DNA of 64,000 bases from Chamaecrista fasciculata (lineage: Eukaryota > Streptophyta > Magnoliopsida > Fabales > Fabaceae), in NCBI GenBank assembly GCA_003254925.1, contig QANZ01020434.1:158230-222229 (forward strand), given 5' to 3'. Position 1 is the first letter of the stretch. The number at the start of each line of letters is the position of its first letter. Of the stretch, positions 58,005-64,000 are shown one piece after another. A model generated the notes under the pieces. That model saw only the letters and a list, made by a program, of their open reading frames with translations. It did not search any database and was not told where the DNA came from. The position numbers were made by a program, and so were the translations under genes.

Positions 58005-58839
58005 GGCCAACTACTCACATCGGTCCCAAAAGTATGGTTTAGATTTCAAATTAGTCCTAAATATTTCGTTTGTTTCTGATTGGGATTTTTCATTTTTGCT
58101 TCCAATCTAGCTATGTACTGAATGTATAATATCTTTCTCGTTTCAAGTCTAAATACAATAAGTCCAATACTACAAGTTACTTTTATCGCACCTTTCTCAA
58201 TTTATTTGAAAGTAGAGACTGTTGGTAAATAAGGTTAAATCGGATCCCAAAAGTAGACTACTCGTTACATAGTAAATTTCGTTTTAAGTATGAATATGAC
58301 GAGTTTGGAATTGTGTTATTTTTGGGGAGTTTTTTCTATGGCCAACCAGGACGGTTGACAAATGAGGTCAAATCGCATCCTAAAAATACAAGATATTCAT
58401 CTTCCATGATCTATCTTTTAGTCGGATATTTTATACTTTTGAGGCGCGATTTGACATCGTTTAACGACGGTCCCGACTCCCAACTAGATAGATAAATGAC
58501 TGGTCAAAAGTAACCCATAATTTTAGACTCGTTGCATTTAAACTTGAAATGAAAGAGATATGACCAACTTCTCTAGTTTTACTGCGAAACGAGCATCCCA
58601 TTTTTAAGACCCGAAATGATCTCGTTTGTTGATGACTCCAACTGGATAGATAAATGACTCATTAACTAAAACAACAAGTAGTTCTAAACTTATCAAATCC
58701 GAACTTTAAACGAGAGATATATGATCATATTTAATAGTTTGAAACCCCACGTGAAAAATCATAGAAACATATAAGACTAATAAAAATGGCAAATTTGAAA
58801 TCTGCCCTATACTTTTGGGATCAATATGAGTATTTGGCC
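58005..58839. mobile_element. Mutator-type foldback element (835 bp) upstream of the NAC gene
   Basis: GGCCAACTACTCACATCGGT.. and ..ATCAATATGAGTATTTGGCC are inverted termini with arms of about 50 bp (CCCAAAAGTATGG / CTATACTTTTGGG). The flanks TAAATTAAT and TAAATTTAAT agree apart from one base. The inside holds GATATGACCAACTT and GAGGTCAAATCG modules also seen at 42000-42180 and 59640-59830. Confidence 0.75.
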
Positions 58840-59453
58840 TAAATTTAATCATACGACGATATGAATATTTAATTATCCCTCTAAAAGTTGTGGTTGTCCT
58901 TTGATAATATAAGACAAATTTATCAGAATATAATTATCGACGCATTTCAAATTATATCTTTGAACAAAACTATTTAACTTGAACCAAATTATATATATTA
59001 TATATATAGTAAAATTTGAATGCTTACCTATGTGCATATTAATATTATGTTTAAATTAATATATATATATATATAAATATATAATAAATCATAAATATTA
59101 ACATATTTCAAAAGTTAAAAAGAAGTATCTATCTTTTCAAAATCTTTTACTTATCTCAATTTTAAAAATAAATAATTTTGAGTATAAATATATATTTACA
59201 TGAGAGAGAGAGAGAGAGTAATAAATACAAATTATAAATTAAATATAATGATAGATATATAAGAAAAGTAATGCGTTTCTTTTAAAAAAATAAAAGGTCA
59301 AATTATATGTTGAAAGTAGAGTACGTTACCGATCATGTTAATTACAATAATTATAAGGAGTGTGTCATAAATATATTTATATATAGTTGAACTTGCACCC
59401 TCACGATCAATTATTAAAGGGTAATTAAAGGGCGGGGGGAGAAAAGTAGTATA
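58840..59453. other. AT-rich DNA with short microsatellites
   Basis: TA and GA microsatellites (about 58989-59010, 59063-59080, 59202-59217) lie in otherwise anonymous sequence. No gene was seen. Confidence 0.4.
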
Positions 59454-59462
59454 TATATAATT

Positions 59463-59969
59463 GGTTAAAGGGTATTTTGGTCTTAAATGTATGCCCTAAT
59501 GTTCATTTTGGTCTATTATGTTTCAAATTGTTCAAATTGATCCTAAATGTTGGTAAAAATTTTCATTTTGGTCCCAAACTATTGAATATGACTCATTTCA
59601 AGTTCAAACGTTACGAGTATAGAGCTGTGTATTGTTCTCAAAGAGTACTTTCTTTTTTCAGTTGGAGCCGTCAGCAAACGAGGTCAAATCGGTCATAAAA
59701 GTAGACTACTCATTTCATGGTCAAACAAACAAAGTTGATCATATCTCTCTCGTTTCAAATTCGAATGCGTCAAATTTAGAACTATAAATTCATTTTAACA
59801 AGTCTTTTGAACTTGAAATGATAGACGATAGAAATATAACTAAATTTAATAGTTTGGGATCAAAATGAAACATTTTGCCAACATTGAGGATCAATTTGAA
59901 CATTTTGAAACATAAAAGACCAAAATAAACTTTAAGGCATACATTTAGGACTAAAATCACCCTTTGACC
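59463..59969. mobile_element. Mutator-type MITE in the NAC promoter region (507 bp)
   Basis: It begins GGTTAAAGGGTATTTTGGTC and ends GACTAAAATCACCCTTTGACC. A perfect 9-bp duplication TATATAATT flanks it (59454-59462 and 59970-59978). It lies about 330 bp before the NAC start codon, so it may affect NAC expression or attract silencing. It has no coding capacity. Confidence 0.9.
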
Positions 59970-60128
59970 TATATAATTTGAACGGAATAGTTTGCGAGGG
60001 TATTAAATATTATTGGTGTATATTTAAGTCCTATATGGTGACTTTAAATTATTAAACAATATAGAATGAGTCCACCACACTCCACACACCATAATCCATA
60101 TATACATGCACAAGTCAAATCTCATGAC

Positions 60129-60296
60129 TTGACCTTTCTCTATATATAGAAGCTTCTCTACTTTGTTGAAATAGCCTCTACACATGACTTTCCTCTTCTT
60201 GATCTCCTAGAAAATTAGATCAATCATACATACAGAATTATACACAAATTTAACACTAGTTAGAGAGAGAGAGAGAGAGATCTAGAGAGAGGAAGT
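60129..60296 (+). promoter_or_regulatory. Core promoter and 5' leader of the NAC gene
   Basis: A W-box-like TTGACC (60129-60134) lies just before a TATA box TATATATAG (60141-60149). The leader contains a GA repeat (60262-60280) and CTAGAGAGAGG before the ATG at 60297. W-boxes bind WRKY factors, consistent with stress control of NAC042-type genes. This is inferred from motifs only. Confidence 0.55.
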
Positions 60297-61836
60297 ATGG
60301 ATGATAATATTATTGAGGACGTGATGATGAGAAAGAATGATGATGGTGATGATGATGATGATGATGTTGAGCTTCCAGGGTTTCGATTTCATCCAACAGA
60401 TGAAGAGCTTGTGGGATTCTATCTTCGAAGGCAGCTTCAGAAGAAACCCATCAGGATCGAACTCATCAAGCAGATTGATATTTACAAATACGACCCTTGG
60501 GATCTTCCAAGTATATATTTTTATTTACTTTTTTTGCACTCTTAATTACACTTCTTATAGTTAGATATTTAGTTAATTTCTTGTTAATTAACTATTTCTT
60601 CTACGACTTCTGGTTTCTCCTCCTTCTCTTTATCTATATATATATATATATGTGTTTTAAGAAATCAATCTTCATCTACTTGGTTTTCTTAATTTTTCAC
60701 TTATTCTATATGTGATAATAGTGATTTCTAGGGGTGACCATATTGACCCGCGAGCCTGCGAACCCGCAAAAACTAACCCAACTCGCAGTCACGGGCTGGG
60801 TTGGGTTCAAAATTCTCAACCCGCATACCTGCGGGTTGGAGGTTTATGAACCCAACCCAACCCGCGAACCCGCAAATATATATAATATATATATTTTTAT
60901 AATTAATTACTGATATATATATAATATATTATAGAGCAAACTAACAATTTAGTCCTTGAAGGACCACTGAGCTAATAGCTCGATCCTTGAAAAGATTGAA
61001 ATGTATAATTTAGTCCCTGAAAGACCAAAATGGTATACTAATTAGTCCTTTTTATGGAGTAAATAATATACAGTTTTAATCTTTTAGGGACTAAAAAGTA
61101 TACCATTTTGATCTTTTAGGGACTAAATTGTATATTTCTATCTTTCAGGGATCAAATTGTTAGTTTACTTTGTGTTATTTTGTTGTTTAAAGAAAAAAAG
61201 ATTCAACCCGCAGGTTTAGCCCAACCCAACCCGCCATTTTGCGGGTTGGGTTGGTTCGGGTTGAATTTTAAAAAATGCAAAACTCAACCCAACCCAACCC
61301 GCAGATTGATGTGCGGGTTGGGCTGGGATTTTCCCTCAGCCCGCCCCAACCCAGCCCGCGCTCACCCCTAGTGATTTCCCAATGATTAATCCTGCATATC
61401 CAATTATACATATTTGAATAATAAGTTACACACACATATATTGATATATAACTACAAGATATATATCTCCATCTATTCATTTTAGAATCTAGACATTTTC
61501 ACTGGAATAGGTCCATAACAAAGTTCTCTCAAATCAATAACAAGACTCGAACCCGAAGCTTTACTTAAAGAGTAAACTAACAATTTGGTCTCTGAAAGAT
61601 CATCAAGCTGGCAACTTGATCCCTGAAAGATTAAAATACACATTTAATCTCTGAAATATATATCAAAACAGTATACTTTTTAATCCATAAAAGATTAAAA
61701 CGATATATTATTTAGTCCATAATAAAGACTAATCAATATACCGTTTTGATCTTTCAGAGACTAAATTGTATATTTCAATCTTTTAGGGACCGCGTTGTCA
61801 ACTTAGTAATCTTTCAGGAGCCAAATTGTTAGTTTA

Positions 61837-61870
<34 letters not shown>

Positions 61871-63851
61871 TTGAGCTCAACTTCAACTTAATATTCTTCA
61901 TCCTATGTATATGTAGATATATATAATCCTTGAATTAATTTAAATTTATTAGTATGTATATGTGTGCATGCATGTTGATGTACATATCATACGTGTTTAT
62001 ATATATATATATATATATGTGATCATGTACATGCAGAGGCTAGTAGTACTGGAGGAGAAAAGGAATGGTATTTTTTCTGTAGAAGAGGGAGGAAGTATAG
62101 GAACAGCATAAGACCAAATAGGGTGACAGGTTCAGGATTCTGGAAAGCCACAGGAATTGACAAACCTGTGTATGCAAGTGGAGATGATCAATGCATTATT
62201 GGACTCAAGAAGACACTCGTTTACTATAGAGGCAGTGCTGGCAAAGGTACCAAAACTGATTGGATGATGCATGAGTTTCGTCTTCCTAATCCAAACCCTA
62301 ATACTAATAATAATAATACCTTTGTCATGAATCATCATCATCACACCAACAACAACAACTTCATCAAGAATAATAATAATGCTGCTATTGCTACTACTAC
62401 TTCAACAATCGCCCATGAAGCTGTAAGTAACTTTATTTCCTCACTCGTAATTATCGATTGCTAAAAGATTATTGAGTTATGACAAATTGAAATATATATT
62501 TTAATTTCTGAACGAATCAAAGGTACACTCTTTAGTCTATGTAAAAGACTAATAAATATACTGTTTAGTTCTTTTAGAGATCGACTAAACTATGTATTTT
62601 AATATTTTAGGGATTAAGTTATCAACTTTGTGATCTTTTAGAGACTAAATTTATAGTTTACTCTAGTTTCTTATATATTTGGTTGTATCAAATGCTTATC
62701 AAACTAAAAATTATAGTTATTTGTAAGAATATAATCTCATTTATTTAACTCATAATTGAACATGTCGAAATACCATAATTTGACTATATGGATTAGTCTA
62801 TCCTATGTGTGTATTTAGGGCTAAAGTGCAGTTTGAGCTAGGTATTTGCAATTGGGGTGTACAATTTTACTATCTATGATGTCTTGAATGTTAAGAGGCA
62901 TTAAAGATTTTTGTGTTTGGTATTAGAGATTCCTAGAAGTATTACATGTCACCAAAATTAGTTATATATCTAGTTGATAATATACATCCTTAAAATCTTT
63001 AATTACTCTAGCTACTAGGCCTTTTGAAAAACTTGTTACGTATATTACATGTTTATTTGACAAGTTCAATGACAAAATACCTTACACATATAGTAACTTT
63101 ATCTAAGACATCCCACAAAGTGTAACGCACACACATGCACACAATATTTTGCCTACCAGCTTCCTTTGAATTAAGTAAGAAAACCCATAACAAAATGTTA
63201 ATATATATATATATATACTCATTATTTAGGAAGCAATATTAATTATATAATATATATTGAATATGTGTGCAGGAAATCTGGACATTGTGTAGAATTTTCA
63301 AGCGAAATGTTACACAAAAGAAGCACATAATTCCAGAGTGGAGATCACTAGTAAGTAGTAATAAGCGTGCTACTAGTCAACAATATAATTCCTCCATTAT
63401 TGACAAAGGCACAAGACTACTCAACAACAACACTATTAGTAGTTTGGAATATGATGATGATCATACTTACACTACTAATAATAACAAACAAGCTTACATT
63501 AATTTTGGAGGAGCCAATAATAATATTAATAATAGTAATTATAATAATAATAATAATAACAATAATAATGGGCATTATTATTATTATCCCAAGATTAATC
63601 ATCATGAGCTGAAACCCGCATCAACTAATAATAATGCTTATAATTATAATTACGCAAGCATTAATAATATTGATGAGAAGAATTATCAATTTGATCATCA
63701 TCATTATCATCAATTATCCCAAGTGGCACAACAATCTCAAGAAATCATGGAGCCTTCTCCTACTGCTTCTGGTGGTGCCAATGATTCCTTCATGTTTGAT
63801 AATTGGGATGAACTTGGATCCGTTGTGAAGTTTGCTTTTGATTCGATGTAA
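60297..63851 (+). CDS. NAC042: NAC-domain transcription factor, NAC042/JUNGBRUNNEN1-like
   Basis: The exons are 60297-60510, 62037-62422 and 63273-63851 (GT-AG), giving 392 aa; Arabidopsis NAC042 has about 275. An acidic Asp run (residues 15-23) precedes NAC subdomain A ([20 protein letters not shown], from about residue 26). Then come B ([17 protein letters not shown]), C ([30 protein letters not shown]), D ([21 protein letters not shown]) and, after an Asn/His/Thr-rich linker of about 45 residues, E ([11 protein letters not shown]). The [19 protein letters not shown] and [15 protein letters not shown] stretches and the C-terminal WDELGSV are as in JUB1, a nuclear regulator of longevity, heat, H2O2 and camalexin responses. 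The activation region is dominated by poly-Asn, His and Tyr codon runs, absent from the recalled Arabidopsis protein. Introns 1 and 2 are filled with MITEs. Confidence 0.92.
60729..61370. mobile_element. hAT MITE 'CCCAACCCGC' family, copy 2, in NAC intron 1 (642 bp)
   Basis: The termini TAGGGGTGACCATATTGACC / GCGCTCACCCCTA and a perfect 8-bp duplication GTGATTTC (60721-60728 and 61371-61378) identify it. The arms of GACCCGCGAGCC / CGGGTTGG type match 2253-2901. A second MITE is nested in its AT-rich core. Confidence 0.92.
60934..61170. mobile_element. Foldback MITE 'GTAAACTAACAATT' nested in the hAT MITE
   Basis: The left end AGAGCAAACTAACAATTTAG and right end ATTGTTAGTTTACT are inverted around 'CTTTTAGGGACTAAA' arms. 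It lies inside the hAT MITE and is therefore younger than it. Confidence 0.75.
61569..61840. mobile_element. Foldback MITE 'GTAAACTAACAATT', second copy in NAC intron 1
   Basis: AGAGTAAACTAACAATTTGG at the left and CCAAATTGTTAGTTTACTCT at the right are near-perfect inverted termini, the best preserved in the window. Inner arms of GGGACC / GGTC(T/C)CTGAAAGAT type follow. A CT microsatellite abuts it on the right. Confidence 0.85.
62465..62662. mobile_element. Foldback MITE 'GTAAACTAACAATT', partial copy in NAC intron 2
   Basis: AAAGATTATTGAGTTATGAC..TTAATTTCTGAACG lies at the left, and GAGACTAAATTTATAGTTTACTC at the right. The outermost left terminus is missing. It starts about 40 bp after the exon 2 donor site. 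Confidence 0.6.
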
Positions 63852-63960
63852 ATATATATATATATATAATTAATTATTAACCATATATGTAGTTTCAGGA
63901 ATATTATATATGTAGGGGATTTTGGATTTGCATTTCATCAGCAGATCTTAGCTTGTTGAC

Positions 63961-63963
<3 letters not shown>

Positions 63964-64000
<37 letters not shown>
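63964..64000. repeat. TA microsatellite at the window end
   Basis: A pure (TA)n tract runs to the last base, in the 3' flank of the NAC gene. Confidence 0.95.

Noticed and set aside
60337-60715. Methionine- and hydrophobic-rich frames overlapping NAC exon 1 and intron 1
   Set aside because: They are alternative frames of GATGAT repeats and AT-rich intron. The NAC frame alone carries conserved motifs.
63417-63828. Ile-rich frames on both strands in the NAC last exon
   Set aside because: They are shadows of AAT/ATT microsatellite coding for poly-Asn in the real frame.

Overview
The window is nuclear DNA from a flowering plant, almost certainly a eudicot. Genes have short exons and AT-rich introns, and they sit in dense transposon debris: LTR elements, LINEs, tRNA-derived SINEs, and hAT- and Mutator-type MITEs. 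The species cannot be fixed from the sequence. There is one assembly gap (13387-13674).

The host gene content is small. (1) A tandem array of 2-oxoglutarate/Fe(II) dioxygenases (DOXC class, closest by recall to feruloyl-CoA 6'-hydroxylase and scopoletin 8-hydroxylase-like proteins) lies at 7.4-27.7 kb. Copy A (7458-12659, 383 aa) and copy B (14474-18544, 382 aa) have four exons each and all metal and co-substrate ligands. Copy C (about 24116-27725) has lost exon 1 and half of exon 2 and abuts an old Ty3/gypsy fragment. (2) A three-exon NAC transcription factor of the NAC042/JUNGBRUNNEN1 type lies at 60297-63851 (392 aa), with unusual Asn/His-rich insertions.

Layout: 1-7.4 kb is transposon debris (solo gypsy LTR with a nested hAT MITE, reverse SINE, LINE 3' end). 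7.4-27.7 kb is the dioxygenase array, whose introns carry datable insertions because paralogues keep the empty sites. 27.7-31.2 kb is debris plus a LINE RNase H remnant. 31.4-41.8 kb is a Mutator-like foldback element split by a 9.5 kb Ty1/copia-type element with long LTRs and a gag region (TR-GAG-like). 42-60 kb is gene-free and holds MITEs, a forward SINE and a reverse solo LTR. 60-64 kb is the NAC gene with MITE-filled introns.

The most noteworthy local signals are: an intron in the dioxygenases bounded by roughly 32-bp near-identical direct repeats, as expected for an intron born by duplication or patch repair; a duplicated start-codon segment in copy B that creates an out-of-frame upstream ORF; a 43-bp templated duplication at the broken edge of copy C; and a thrice-repeated 16-mer in the leader of the TR-GAG-like element. 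If the dioxygenases make coumarins and the NAC factor acts like its Arabidopsis relative in stress or phytoalexin control, the two could belong to one defence pathway. That link is inference only.
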